The notes beneath the pieces were generated by a model. It saw only the letters and a list, made by a program, of their open reading frames with translations. It did no database searches and had not been told where the DNA came from. The translations under genes were made by a program, and so were the position numbers. Shown piece after piece: positions 9,412 to 17,407 of a DNA stretch of 64,000 nucleotides. This DNA comes from Pontibacter pudoricolor (GTDB lineage: Bacteria; Bacteroidota; Bacteroidia; Cytophagales; Hymenobacteraceae): assembly GCF_010092985.1 (NCBI RefSeq), contig NZ_CP048106.1, forward strand, positions 3,944,001-4,008,000. The letters run 5' to 3'. Each line of letters opens with the position of its first letter. The first letter of the stretch is position 1.

Positions 9412-10128
9412 ATGCATATGAAAAGTATCAGAATTTATTTATCCATTTTAGTGATTTTTAGTTTAATGTTTTCGTCATGTGCCAGTAAAACAGGCAGCAC
9501 AAGCGATACAACCACTGAAAAAAAAGGAATGAGCAAAACCGCTAAAGGCGGTATTATTGGTGCCGCTAGTGGTGCCGTAGTAGGCGGTGTAATTGGCAGA
9601 GCTACCGGTAACACTGCTGCCGGCGCTATTATTGGTGCTGCGGTGGGTGGTACAACGGGCGCGCTTATTGGCCGACACATGGACAAGCAGGCGGCAGAGC
9701 TACAAAGAGACCTGGAAAATGCCAAGGTAGAGCGCGTTGGTGAAGGTATCAAGATCACGTTTAACTCTGGTATCCTGTTCGCTACAAACTCGGATGCGTT
9801 ACAGTCTAATGCACAGACAGAGATCTCGCAACTGGCTGCTACCCTTAAAAAGTACGAAGACACTAACATTCTGATTGAAGGCCATACCGACAACACAGGT
9901 ACACGCGAACTAAACCAGCGCCTGTCTGAACGTCGTGCTGAGTCTGTAGCCAGTTATTTATCGGGCCAGGGTGTTAGCCGCAACCGTATGACAACCAAGG
10001 GGTATGCCTTTGACCAGCCAATTGCTGATAACAGCACTGCAGCAGGTCGCCAGCAGAACCGCCGTGTGGAGATTGCCATTTTTGCGAACGAGAAAATGAA
10101 AAAAGCTGCTGAACGTGGCGAACTATAG
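9412..10128 (+). CDS. OmpA-family glycine-zipper lipoprotein, intact paralogue
   Basis: Outer-membrane-anchored lipoprotein that probably links the envelope to peptidoglycan. A signal peptide with lipobox (FSSC) is followed by a short Thr/Ser linker, a glycine-zipper segment of small residues that could insert into or associate with membrane, and a C-terminal OmpA-like domain with the peptidoglycan-binding pattern IEGHTDNTGTRELNQRLSERRA. Layout and length resemble the YiaD group. The start may be 9412 or the second ATG at 9418. It is the tandem duplicate of the frameshifted gene just upstream and shows what that gene looks like without the one-base loss. A strong terminator follows. Confidence 0.9.
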   Translation: MHMKSIRIYLSILVIFSLMFSSCASKTGSTSDTTTEKKGMSKTAKGGIIGAASGAVVGGVIGRATGNTAAGAIIGAAVGGTTGALIGRHMDKQAAELQRDLENAKVERVGEGIKITFNSGILFATNSDALQSNAQTEISQLAATLKKYEDTNILIEGHTDNTGTRELNQRLSERRAESVASYLSGQGVSRNRMTTKGYAFDQPIADNSTAAGRQQNRRVEIAIFANEKMKKAAERGEL

Positions 10129-10162
10129 TATTTGAGTAAAGTGTAATTTTGGTGATTTTTTT

Positions 10163-10193
10163 CAGCCGCACTTTCGGGTGCGGCTGTTTTTTT
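10163..10193 (+). terminator. Intrinsic terminator after the second OmpA-family gene
   Basis: A 9-bp GC-rich perfect stem (CAGCCGCAC at 10163-10171; complement 10178-10186), a 6-base loop and seven T. Confidence 0.93.
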
Positions 10194-10228
10194 CGCCTCC
10201 CGTTTCCCCTTATTTTAGTGAATTTTTT

Positions 10229-10360
10229 ATGAGACTATACTTAAAAATGGCTTTTCTGAGTGCGGCCATTTCGCTTGTGTTCAGTGCCTGCGAGCGCATG
10301 AGCCAAAGCAACAAACAACTAAGCCAGCAAGCGCTGGTTGCCCATCCGGTTGTTAAGTAA
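10229..10360 (+). CDS. Very small lipoprotein (43 aa)
   Basis: Short open frame that encodes little more than a lipoprotein signal: basic start, hydrophobic core, lipobox (FSAC) and a 25-residue polar tail rich in Ser and Gln. I start it at 10229, since the upstream in-frame ATG at 10178 lies inside the previous terminator. A strong terminator right after the stop supports it as a real transcription unit. Its function is unknown; it could be a small entericidin-like or structural lipoprotein. Confidence 0.6.
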   Translation: MRLYLKMAFLSAAISLVFSACERMSQSNKQLSQQALVAHPVVK

Positions 10361-10389
10361 TATCAGCTGCCAAAAAGTAGTTGGGAAAA

Positions 10390-10417
10390 GGAGAAGCGCA
10401 GGCTTCTCCTTTTTTTT
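10390..10417 (+). terminator. Intrinsic terminator after the small lipoprotein
   Basis: An 8-bp perfect stem (GGAGAAGC at 10390-10397; complement 10402-10409) with a 4-base loop, flanked by A and T runs. Confidence 0.93.
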
Positions 10418-10740
10418 GCTGTTTTGTCTGAACCAGGATTTGCAGAATTATTAGATTTTCAGGATTTAGACCTGGCAGCGTGCGCAGCTCCGGCTAGCGT
10501 CTGCGGTTACTGTTTTATAGTGTTGTGGCCCAACCACCCCTAACCCCTCAGCGCTCCGCTTGCGACCTTCGAACTCGCTTCACGGTAGGCTAAGGCAGGG
10601 GATTTTACGGCTACTGCTATAGTTGGTGTTTTACCCCTTCCCAGCCTTCCCCTTTTATCGAGGGCCCCTACCCCCAGAACAGGGGAAGGAGCTTTTCAGC
10701 CTTTACTATAGTTCAGGTTGTAGTGCTATCATTGCTGTTT

Positions 10741-10775
10741 TAACCCACCCCTACCCCTCCCAAGAGGGGAATTTC
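10741..10775 (+). repeat. R3 GC-rich palindromic repeat, copy 1
   Basis: Unit of the type AACCCACCCCTACCCCTCC...GAGGGGAATTTC. Related units occur at 24178-24211, 32683-32716, 32891-32923 and, more diverged, 63866-63895. The centre is self-complementary. Confidence 0.75.
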
Positions 10776-10810
10776 GGCTGTTGTTATAGCTAAGTTTATA
10801 GTTTTATAGT

Positions 10811-10858
10811 TTCCGTTTGTCATCACCCCGTTGCCCCCTTCCAAGGGGGACCTTTCTG
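10811..10858 (+). repeat. R4 GC-rich palindromic repeat, copy 1
   Basis: Unit with CCCGTTTGTCATC followed by a C-run/G-run palindrome (GCCCCCTTCCAAGGGGGAC). Related copies are at 32608-32646 (opposite strand) and 41871-41914. Confidence 0.75.
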
Positions 10859-10890
10859 GCTTTGCTATAGTTCTATAGTTACAGACCAGG

Positions 10891-11265
10891 ATCGGACAGG
10901 TCGCGACCTGTCCCTACGGAACTATAGCCACGATAAAGCGATACAACTATAACTTCCCCTTTAAGCTATAGAGTTACTATCGACCTGATCACAGTCTTTG
11001 GGTTGAGCGCCTTTGCTTTGTTGCGGTGCCGTCAGGCAACCCGAGCAGAGCGAGGGTAGCAAGAAAGCAGCAGCGCGATGCCCTTATCGAGGGCCCCTAC
11101 CCCCAAGACGGGGCCTCCCGGCCGCGAGGGCACCAAAGCCAACTATAGAACTATAGGCAGGTAAAGCTCCCAGGATTAGAAGAAAGCTATGAAGGAAAAG
11201 GCTTGGGTTGAAAAGTAGAGTCGCAAACTATAGCACCCAGATTTCTCACACTGTTCGAAATGACA
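10891..11265 (+). repeat. R1 long dispersed repeat, copy A
   Basis: One of three copies (others 23743-24130 on the minus strand, 41984-42350 on plus). It starts with the 20-bp perfect palindrome GGACAGGTCGCGACCTGTCC (10894-10913), then a CACGATAAAGCGAT segment, a nearly invariant core of about 155 bases (10984-11140), a TAAAGCTCCCAG segment, and ends with the TCGAAATGACA motif. There is no conserved open frame across copies, so it is not a gene remnant I can recognise. It may be a structured RNA, a REP-like or MITE-like element, or another selfish repeat. Confidence 0.85.
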
Positions 11266-11326
11266 AAAGAGAATTTTAGGACGTATAAGATTCCTCGACT
11301 AACGCTCGAAATGACAAATTACTATC

Positions 11327-11968
11327 CTACTTCCTGACCTTACGAGCCAAAAACGTAACACTAATCGCGACAATACTTCCTGAAAAACCTAACCCAATGT
11401 CTTTCTGTGAATCCCAGATGTCGCCTTGCATCCCCAGGAAATCCATGCCTTGTTCTGTGCCGCGGTAAAGCAGATCAGCAACAGCCCACTCGATAAGTTC
11501 ATACAACGCCCCTAACGATAACACTAACTCTACCGGTAACAGGTAACTTAAAAGAAGATTGAGCTTAAAACCGCGCGAGAAGACTTCGTGCATGGGGTAG
11601 GTAAGCAGTAAACCAAACCCAAAGTGTACCAGGCGGTCGTAGTTGTTGCGGGGTTGGTTAAACTGGTGCTGAAGCCATTCTCCCAACGGATTTTCGGTGT
11701 ACTGGTACTGGCTGCCAAACACGTGCAACACCAAAAACAGGAAGATCAAACTATAGCTGGTATCTGAAAACCGGAATAAATTATAGAAAGCCACTAAGAA
11801 TATCAGCAGCGATAAAGTAAGAATATTTTCGGTAAGCCAGTTGGTGAGGTCAGGGGTGGAGAGGGCAGAGTAAAGCCAGAAAAGCAGGAACATACTGATG
11901 TAGGCCATGTGTAGTGGCTGCCTCCGGAAAGGCTTCTGAACGATAGTCTGCCTGGTAGTTATGGTCAT
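11327..11968 (-). CDS. Membrane protein of the DUF2238/YjdF family
   Basis: Integral membrane protein with about six hydrophobic segments. Family hallmarks are visible: NNYDRLVHFGFGLL, the E-L-I-E-W segment (GALYELIEW) and the C-terminal FLGMQGDIWDSQKD, with the conserved acidic and His residues of DUF2238. The molecular role of the family is not known. Its start faces the PhoD gene, with a divergent promoter region of about 125 bases that contains an exact AACTATAGTT (12065-12074). Its 3' end faces repeat cluster 1. Confidence 0.88.
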   Translation of the reverse strand: MTITTRQTIVQKPFRRQPLHMAYISMFLLFWLYSALSTPDLTNWLTENILTLSLLIFLVAFYNLFRFSDTSYSLIFLFLVLHVFGSQYQYTENPLGEWLQHQFNQPRNNYDRLVHFGFGLLLTYPMHEVFSRGFKLNLLLSYLLPVELVLSLGALYELIEWAVADLLYRGTEQGMDFLGMQGDIWDSQKDIGLGFSGSIVAISVTFLARKVRK

Positions 11969-12092
11969 CTCCTGATTGATGGCTCTGCTTTATACTAAAA
12001 CTAATACCTGTGTTTTTACAAAATTGATGCACGGCGCGTATCTTTGGGTATTCACTTACAGGCAAACTATAGTTGCTTTAAACAACAGAACT

Positions 12093-13415
12093 ATGAAATT
12101 ACGATTACTGGCAGTGCTTTACTTTGTGTGCTGGAGCCTAACCGCTGTAGCCCAGGAAAAATATTTGCAGGCCGGTCCGATGGTAGGCTACTCCGAAATG
12201 CGCGAAGTTAAACTATGGGTACAGACCAAGGAGCCGGTAAAAGTAAAGATAAAGTACTGGGCCAAAGACAACCCGGGCAAAGTTTACACCACATCCGAAG
12301 TTAAAACGATAGCTGATAAGGCTTATGCCACGCACCTGGTAGCTGATAATGTAGAACCGGGCAAAAACTATAGTTACGAACTATACATCAACAACAAAAA
12401 AGTAAAGCGTAATTACCCGCTCGAGTTTAAGACACAGGAACTATGGCAACACCGCAAAGATGCTCCTGATTTTACGTTTGCCGTTGGCAGCTGCTTTTAT
12501 GTGAACGATACGCCTTACGACCGTCCCGGCAAACCATACGGCAGCACCAGCTTCGAGATACTGACATCGATACACCAGAAGAAGCCTGACTTTATGCTTT
12601 GGATTGGCGATAACACCTACCTGCGCGAGCCGGACTGGAACACGAAAACAGGCATCCAATACCGATACACGCATACGCGCTCTGTACCTGAGTTGCAGCC
12701 ACTGCTGGGCGCTACGCACAACTATGCCATCTGGGACGATCACGATTACGGCCCGAACAATTCGGACCGCAGCTTCTGGGCAAAAGACCTGACGCTGGAT
12801 GCTTTTAAGACTTTCTGGACTAACCCTAACTATATTTTTGAGAACGAAGGGATAACCGGGACTTTCCAGTGGAACGATGTGCAGTTTTTTTTGACGGACG
12901 ACCGCTGGTTTAAAAGCCCGAACGCCAGAACAACCGATAAAGCGTACCTGGGCGAAGAGCAGCTTAACTGGCTGATAGATGCGCTTCACGCCAGCTCGGC
13001 AACGTTTAAAGTTATTTGCGTAGGCGGGCAGGTACTGAACCCGGCCGAAGAAAAAGAGAACTATAGCAACCACCCGCAGGAGCGCCAGAAGTTGCTGGAT
13101 GCCATTGCGAAAGCCAAGATAAAAGGGGTGATCTTTATGGATGGCGACCGCCACTTTACCGAACTCACCAAACTGGAGCGCGAAGGCACTTACCCACTTT
13201 ACGACTTTACTATTTCTCCACTTACGGCTGGCGTATCTAACCCGAAAGATGAGCCAAATACATTGCGTGTGCCGGGTACGCTGGTGCGCGAGCATAACTT
13301 TGGATTGGTAAACGTTTCGGGACCGGCAACCGACCGTGCTTTTAAAGTGACCATTTACAACGCAAAAGGCGACGAGATCTGGCAGAAAGAGATAAAAGCA
13401 GCTGAACTGAGGTAA
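12093..13415 (+). CDS. PhoD-type alkaline phosphatase family protein
   Basis: Exported metallophosphoesterase. The start at 12093 gives a clean signal peptide (cleavage near AVAQ); the frame is open further upstream, but that extension has no signal character. An N-terminal fibronectin-like PhoD_N domain (to about residue 110) is followed by the catalytic domain with GSC, WIGDNTYLREPDW, IWDDHDYGPNNSD and MDGDRHFTEL, the expected Asp/Asn/His metal ligands. Known relatives hydrolyse phosphodiesters and phosphomonoesters with Ca/Fe cofactors and help obtain phosphate. No Pho-box-like element was recognised upstream. Confidence 0.9.
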   Translation: MKLRLLAVLYFVCWSLTAVAQEKYLQAGPMVGYSEMREVKLWVQTKEPVKVKIKYWAKDNPGKVYTTSEVKTIADKAYATHLVADNVEPGKNYSYELYINNKKVKRNYPLEFKTQELWQHRKDAPDFTFAVGSCFYVNDTPYDRPGKPYGSTSFEILTSIHQKKPDFMLWIGDNTYLREPDWNTKTGIQYRYTHTRSVPELQPLLGATHNYAIWDDHDYGPNNSDRSFWAKDLTLDAFKTFWTNPNYIFENEGITGTFQWNDVQFFLTDDRWFKSPNARTTDKAYLGEEQLNWLIDALHASSATFKVICVGGQVLNPAEEKENYSNHPQERQKLLDAIAKAKIKGVIFMDGDRHFTELTKLEREGTYPLYDFTISPLTAGVSNPKDEPNTLRVPGTLVREHNFGLVNVSGPATDRAFKVTIYNAKGDEIWQKEIKAAELR

Positions 13416-13440
13416 AAGCTCTGAAGCTATAGTTGTCTAG

Positions 13441-13588
13441 CTCGTGTCCCGCAAGTGTGTGTTACCAGCGGACTCTGGCCGTTTCAGCCTATAGTTTATA
13501 GTGTCCTGGATTTTTGCCTTGCAGTGTAATTATAGGTTTGATTAACGTGGCGGGACACCACATGTGGCACACACTCGCGGGACGCGAG
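13441..13588. mobile_element. MITE-like element with 21-bp terminal inverted repeats
   Basis: Two 21-base arms (13441-13461 and 13568-13588) are inverted complements with two mismatches; the outer part reads CTCGTGTCCCGC on the left and GCGGGACGCGAG on the right. The 148-bp segment has no coding potential and sits between convergent genes. Near the right arm there is a CCACATGTGG palindrome. No flanking target duplication is obvious. It may be a non-autonomous transposon remnant or simply a long-range hairpin. Confidence 0.45.
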
Positions 13589-13687
13589 CGAGGGCAACTA
13601 AGTTTGTAACTGGCGAAACTATAGTTCTGGATTACGCCATTTACAAACTGGCGGTATGGATTAACATAAAACGTGTTGACTTATAGT

Positions 13688-14380
13688 TCAGGCCATCAGG
13701 TTTGATTGGTAAAACACGAGCCGGATGGGGTTATCTGATGGGCTTTGTGTAGGGTCGCAGTGGTAACCAAATACATTGTAATTGGTAAGGTAGGGCAGCA
13801 GCTTTTTATAGTAGGTGTGGCCTGTATTTTCGGCGTTAAACGTTAGCTCATGAAACACGCAGGTGCGTAGCGGAGGCATTTTATCCAGCCTTTCAAAAAG
13901 TGTTTCAGGCTTTCCTAAGTCCCCGGAATAAGCAATGCGATCTTCCTCTTCATCAAATACATACGCGTAGGTTTGCATGCCCTCGGAGTGCTGTCCGAAG
14001 GTATCAATGGCGGTTATGCCTTTAAACTGATCCAACGGGACAAACTCAGCGTATTTGTCAGGGTTTTTTACCTGCGGCTCCAGTATGGTGTATAGTTGTT
14101 TTTTCAGATGCTCGGATGGATAAATTATAACGGGGCGTGGACTTTTCTCGATTATGCTTTTATACAGCAGCAAGGTTGGCAGGCTTCCGATGTGGTCGTT
14201 GTGCAGGTGCGTCAGCAGAATATGGTCTACTTTGTTTATCAGGTTTTTATGGATCAGCGCCGGGAAGACCGTAAAACCGCAGTCGATCAGAATATTCTTC
14301 TCTCTGAACTTAAGCAACGCTGCCGAGTTCAGGTAATTTACATCAAATGCACCGCCGGTTCCCAAAAATTTTATCTGCAT
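13688..14380 (-). CDS. Metallo-beta-lactamase-fold hydrolase (RNase Z-like)
   Basis: Cytoplasmic zinc hydrolase of the beta-lactamase fold. The N-terminal MQIKFLGTGGAF and LIDCGF strands lead to the main metal motif HLHNDH (about residue 58-63). Later ligands can be seen in the YSGDLG Asp segment and the C-terminal YHCD. The order matches RNase Z-like and related phosphodiesterase families, but at 230 aa it lacks the exosite arm expected of a full tRNase Z, so I do not assign tRNA processing. It has no obvious operon partner. Confidence 0.85.
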   Translation of the reverse strand: MQIKFLGTGGAFDVNYLNSAALLKFREKNILIDCGFTVFPALIHKNLINKVDHILLTHLHNDHIGSLPTLLLYKSIIEKSPRPVIIYPSEHLKKQLYTILEPQVKNPDKYAEFVPLDQFKGITAIDTFGQHSEGMQTYAYVFDEEEDRIAYSGDLGKPETLFERLDKMPPLRTCVFHELTFNAENTGHTYYKKLLPYLTNYNVFGYHCDPTQSPSDNPIRLVFYQSNLMA

Positions 14381-14590
14381 ACAACGTCTGTTCGTGAAGC
14401 TATCTTTTTAAAAAGCCTTAAGCATATAGCGTACAAACCTGCAAATAGTTGTATTAAAAGTTCAACTACAGATTTAGCTGTAAACTATAGTTACAGGCTA
14501 TCAGCAAATGTTTTAAGGCAAAGTGGCAGGTTTTGAAATTAACTGATAGGCTGTAAGTGCGTAAGAAAATGTGCAAAACTATAGTTGCCC

Positions 14591-15298
14591 ATGGATGCAC
14601 ACGAACTACTGCCGGAAGAGAAAACACTACTCACGCACGAGCTCCTGAATAAAGCCTACAAGCGGCTGAAGCTGGAAAAGCGCCGCGACCACATGCACGA
14701 GCTGATCTCTACGATGCTCTCGCACCGCACCAACCACAAAGACGAGGAAAAAGCTTTTTATACCATGCTGGAGCGTTTCGGAGATTGGGAGGGTGTGATG
14801 AACGCTGATTTTGAAGAGCTGGCCGACGCCATACAAACCACCCGCTACCCCGGCCAGAAAGCGCCCCAGATACAGCAAACATTACGGATTATAAAAGAAG
14901 AGCGCGGCGAGTTCAACATCGATTTCCTGGAAGACCTGCCTGTAGATGAAGCGATGGACTGGCTAACCAAACTGCCTGGCGTTGGCCCTAAAACTGCTAC
15001 TTTGCTGTTGCTTTTTAACTTTTACAAACCAGTAATGCCCGTCGATACGCACGTGTTCCGGATAAGCCAGCGCGTAGGGTTGATAGGTGCCAAAGTTACT
15101 GCCAACAAAGCCCACGAACTGCTGCTGCACATGCTCCCCGAAGACCCTGTCGAGCTATTCAACTTTCATGTGCACATGCTGCGCCACGGCCAACGGGTGT
15201 GTACGTTTTTCTCCCCCAGATGCGAGGAATGCGTGCTGCATAACATCTGTAATTATTACCAGGATGTGCGGGCAAAGGGAATTGATAAAGCGGCTTAA
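14591..15298 (+). CDS. Endonuclease III-like DNA glycosylase/AP lyase
   Basis: Base-excision repair glycosylase of the HhH-GPD superfamily with a [4Fe-4S] cluster. Visible are the helix-hairpin-helix LPGVGPKTA with its Lys, the catalytic Asp in PVDTHVFRISQR, and the C-terminal cluster loop C-x6-C-x2-C-x5-C (CTFFSPRCEECVLHNIC). The ATG at 14591 is used; a TTG at 14585 is in frame but unnecessary. It is somewhat diverged from classic Nth (HRTNHKDE in place of the usual QTTD-like segment), so substrate range may differ. It ends 13 bases from the convergent membrane-protein gene, and that gap is essentially one AACTATAGTT decamer. Confidence 0.9.
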   Translation: MDAHELLPEEKTLLTHELLNKAYKRLKLEKRRDHMHELISTMLSHRTNHKDEEKAFYTMLERFGDWEGVMNADFEELADAIQTTRYPGQKAPQIQQTLRIIKEERGEFNIDFLEDLPVDEAMDWLTKLPGVGPKTATLLLLFNFYKPVMPVDTHVFRISQRVGLIGAKVTANKAHELLLHMLPEDPVELFNFHVHMLRHGQRVCTFFSPRCEECVLHNICNYYQDVRAKGIDKAA

Positions 15299-15310
15299 GG
15301 TAAACTATAG

Positions 15311-15694
15311 TTACTGTTTCAGGATCTTATAGAACAGGTAAGGGGCAATGGCAACCCAGATCGGGATCAGCACCCAGATGCGGCCTTTTAAAATGTTATA
15401 GTCTTCGAGCATTTGCGCCCATGTTTTACCCGACATATAGCCCATTCCAAACTCGAAAACGAGTGTTAAAACCAGCCACAGAACTCCTATAGTAATTGCC
15501 TGCTCCGAAGTGGCGGGTGGGTACTTTTTAATTACAAACCAGATATAAACCGCGAAAAGTAAAATGAGGGTTATAGTTGAGATCTGGCGGGCTGCTAACT
15601 CTCCTGTAAAGTTCTTATACCATAAGTCTCTTGCCGTTCCGTTTACCACCGCCAGCACAACCATCGGGAACCACAAAAGGAAATACTTTAGCAT
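15311..15694 (-). CDS. Small membrane protein of unknown function
   Basis: 127 residues with four hydrophobic segments (about residues 1-20, 38-56, 68-86 and 105-123) and a conserved-looking GYMSGKTWAQMLEDYNILKGRIW loop before the last helix. I do not recognise the family beyond small membrane proteins seen in Bacteroidota. It overlaps at its stop codon with an AACTATAGTT decamer (15303-15312) and is convergent with the endonuclease III gene. It is followed upstream by an acetyltransferase gene on the same strand. Confidence 0.75.
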   Translation of the reverse strand: MLKYFLLWFPMVVLAVVNGTARDLWYKNFTGELAARQISTITLILLFAVYIWFVIKKYPPATSEQAITIGVLWLVLTLVFEFGMGYMSGKTWAQMLEDYNILKGRIWVLIPIWVAIAPYLFYKILKQ

Positions 15695-15752
15695 AGCAGG
15701 TTACAGGTTTTAAATGAATGTGTATAACAGTGTATCAGAGCTAAATTATAAC

Positions 15753-16280
15753 CTAAGCAGGTGTAACTATAAGTTCATAGTATTGAAGCTCCTCCTCGCT
15801 GTTGGGCAGCTGTACCGTTTTCAGGAATCTTAAGCCCAGCTTTTCCAGTAGCTTCTGAGAAGCGGTGTTTTCTTTTGTGGTAATGGCGCCGATGCGTGTC
15901 AGGCCGAAAACTTCTATGGCGGCACGTTTAACTTCTGTGGCAGCCTCTAATGCATACCCTTGGCCTTCGTAGGCGGGCAAAAACGCAAACCCGATGTCTA
16001 TTCCTTCCAATCCTTCGCGGTCGTAGAGGCCACAATTGCCCAGTTTTGCACCATCAGCTTTCCGGGTAACGGTATAGTTGCCGTAGCCTAACTTTGCATA
16101 CTGTGGCAACATGCGGTTTTGGATATATTCTTTTGCAGCTTCCAGGGTATGCACTTTCCGGTCGCCAATATACTGCAGCCATTTGGGCGTGTTCAGCAGC
16201 TCCAGTACAAAAGCAGCATCTTCCTCAGTACTTGGTTTTAGCAGCAGCCGCTCCGTTTCAAATGATCTATAATGTGGCAT
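15753..16280 (-). CDS. GNAT-family N-acetyltransferase (RimJ/RimL-like)
   Basis: Acetyl-CoA-dependent acyltransferase of 175 aa. It begins with the RimJ-type FETERLLLKPSTEEDAAFVLELLNTP, has the middle beta strands (LGNCGLYDREGLEGIDIGFAFLP) and the acetyl-CoA loop region (YEGQGYALEAATEV), and ends with the typical TKENTASQKLLEKLGL. Relatives acetylate ribosomal proteins, other proteins or small molecules; the substrate here is unknown. It is the last ordinary-GC gene before the AT-rich stretch. Confidence 0.88.
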   Translation of the reverse strand: MPHYRSFETERLLLKPSTEEDAAFVLELLNTPKWLQYIGDRKVHTLEAAKEYIQNRMLPQYAKLGYGNYTVTRKADGAKLGNCGLYDREGLEGIDIGFAFLPAYEGQGYALEAATEVKRAAIEVFGLTRIGAITTKENTASQKLLEKLGLRFLKTVQLPNSEEELQYYELIVTPA

Positions 16281-16331
16281 GTTTTTAAGTAAGGGGTGAA
16301 CGTGCTGGGCTAAAGCAAGCTGTAGTTTGCT

Positions 16332-17144
16332 TTAGCTATTGTTGGCTGTAGTATTTATAGGTTTAAACTCCTTGTAAAATTTCTCAATATCAGGTCGACC
16401 ATAAAACAGTTCCTCATCCTCATCAAGTCTCTTTAATAACTCTGGAAGCTTATTATATTTATTCTTCATCCAGTTATACTTGATTTTTACACCTGGATTC
16501 TTAATCCTCAATCCATCAATGATAATTTTCCTTAATTTAGAATAAACTCTAAATAGTTCTTCATTTTCAAAAAACTGCATTGAACCCGTAAAGTAATCAA
16601 TGTAAAACTTATCATCTGAATCTGTTTTTAAATAAGAATTTACATCTGAGTCAAATCTAATCTTTCTGTAAGAATGTTTGCTTTCGAAAGAATAATGATG
16701 CTTCATTACATCAAGAACAGACTGATCTAAAATGATTCTTGGATATAACGCGGCCTGTGATTCAGTTTCATAAGCGTCCACAAGTGCTGGGCCAAACACT
16801 AAACCGTTAGAGTGATAAAGTTTACCATAAGAAACTGCTCCTCTGCATAAAATTCCGCGAGCCAACAATTTTGCGATTAGCCTTTGTAAATCGAGGAATA
16901 ACTTTGGAATTTCTTTGATATCATTTTCAACAAAGGAAACTACAATAGAGTCGGAAAATTGAGTAACGTTTTTTGTTGTCCCCTTGGATATTGCTCTTAC
17001 AGCTTCTTTCATTTCTTCTATAGTTTCAATTAGAAATGAAGTCTTTTTAACATCTTCTTCTCCTTTGAGCTCGGTATCTTCAATTATTCTTTTGAAGCCA
17101 AGGATATCAAGGAACAAGACTATTCTGTTTTCATAGTTACTCAT
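16332..17144 (-). CDS. Nucleotidyl-cyclase-like protein of unknown function, AT-rich
   Basis: A 270-aa soluble protein whose first half resembles a minimal class III nucleotidyl-cyclase/GGDEF-type fold: the first strand ends in VLFLDILGF (Asp 13), a beta hairpin carries QFSDSIVVSF with a second Asp, and GILCRGAVSYGKLYH and VFGPALVDAYETE follow. Two metal-binding Asp are thus in plausible places. The C-terminal part is Lys/Asp-rich and unlike anything I know. Base composition is clearly more AT-rich than in flanking genes, and CTATAG is nearly absent, both suggesting recent acquisition. Pycsar-type uridylate cyclases share this fold, but no effector gene is adjacent, so a defence role is only a hypothesis. 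Confidence 0.7.
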   Translation of the reverse strand: MSNYENRIVLFLDILGFKRIIEDTELKGEEDVKKTSFLIETIEEMKEAVRAISKGTTKNVTQFSDSIVVSFVENDIKEIPKLFLDLQRLIAKLLARGILCRGAVSYGKLYHSNGLVFGPALVDAYETESQAALYPRIILDQSVLDVMKHHYSFESKHSYRKIRFDSDVNSYLKTDSDDKFYIDYFTGSMQFFENEELFRVYSKLRKIIIDGLRIKNPGVKIKYNWMKNKYNKLPELLKRLDEDEELFYGRPDIEKFYKEFKPINTTANNS

Positions 17145-17407
17145 TCTCTATTTAATATTTTTGCCAACTATAGTATAAACGGAGTCTATTCCGTTTATAC
17201 ACCCAAATACGGCGGCTATACGGAATCGGATTAACGAATATACTATATATAATTATACTAATGTAGTAATTATAAACTATAAAATATATTCTAATCTAGC
17301 TCCCAACTCACTCACCTCAAGCACAGCTTTTCTACCGCACAACAACGCCAGGTTCAGCAGCTCGTGCCCAACCTCAAAGTAAATTCAGGTAGCTAAGGTA
17401 TAAACCG
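17145..17407. other. AT-rich gap containing an LD-carboxypeptidase fragment
   Basis: Very AT-rich spacer (runs such as TACTATATATAATTATACTA) followed by the 3' gene fragment described separately. Nothing else coding is seen. It marks the left edge of the receptor module. Confidence 0.6.
17278..17382 (-). pseudogene. C-terminal fragment of an LD-carboxypeptidase
   Basis: Minus-strand translation gives VGHELLNLALLCGRKAVLEV and continues SELGARLEY before a stop, matching the C-terminus of the intact LD-carboxypeptidase at 20955-21857 (VGHEPLNLALVCGREAVLNV...). Only about 30 codons remain, and an in-frame stop precedes them upstream. The fragment lies 3.6 kb from the intact gene in the same orientation, so the receptor and small secreted protein genes are bracketed by direct copies of this 3' end. 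Confidence 0.8.

Larger units (their letters stand above)
10418..11326. repeat. Intergenic repeat cluster 1 (convergent genes)
   Basis: About 900 bases without a gene between two convergent genes. It holds a mosaic of repeat units found elsewhere in the window: GC-rich palindromic units (R5 at about 10630-10693, R3 at 10741-10775, R4 at about 10811-10858), the long element R1 (10891-11265) and many CTATAG motifs. I count nine CTATAG in 10601-11240, where about 0.16 would be expected. Stop codons occur in all frames. Confidence 0.85.

Noticed and set aside
10601..11240. Repeated CTATAG units as a CRISPR array
   Set aside because: Units are too short, irregularly spaced, occur in genes as well, and no cas genes are present.
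16309..16336. Hairpin GCTAAAGCAA/TTGCTTTAGC at the end of the cyclase-like gene
   Set aside because: Stable 10-bp stem that overlaps the stop codon, but there is no T-run on the minus strand, so I do not call it a terminator.
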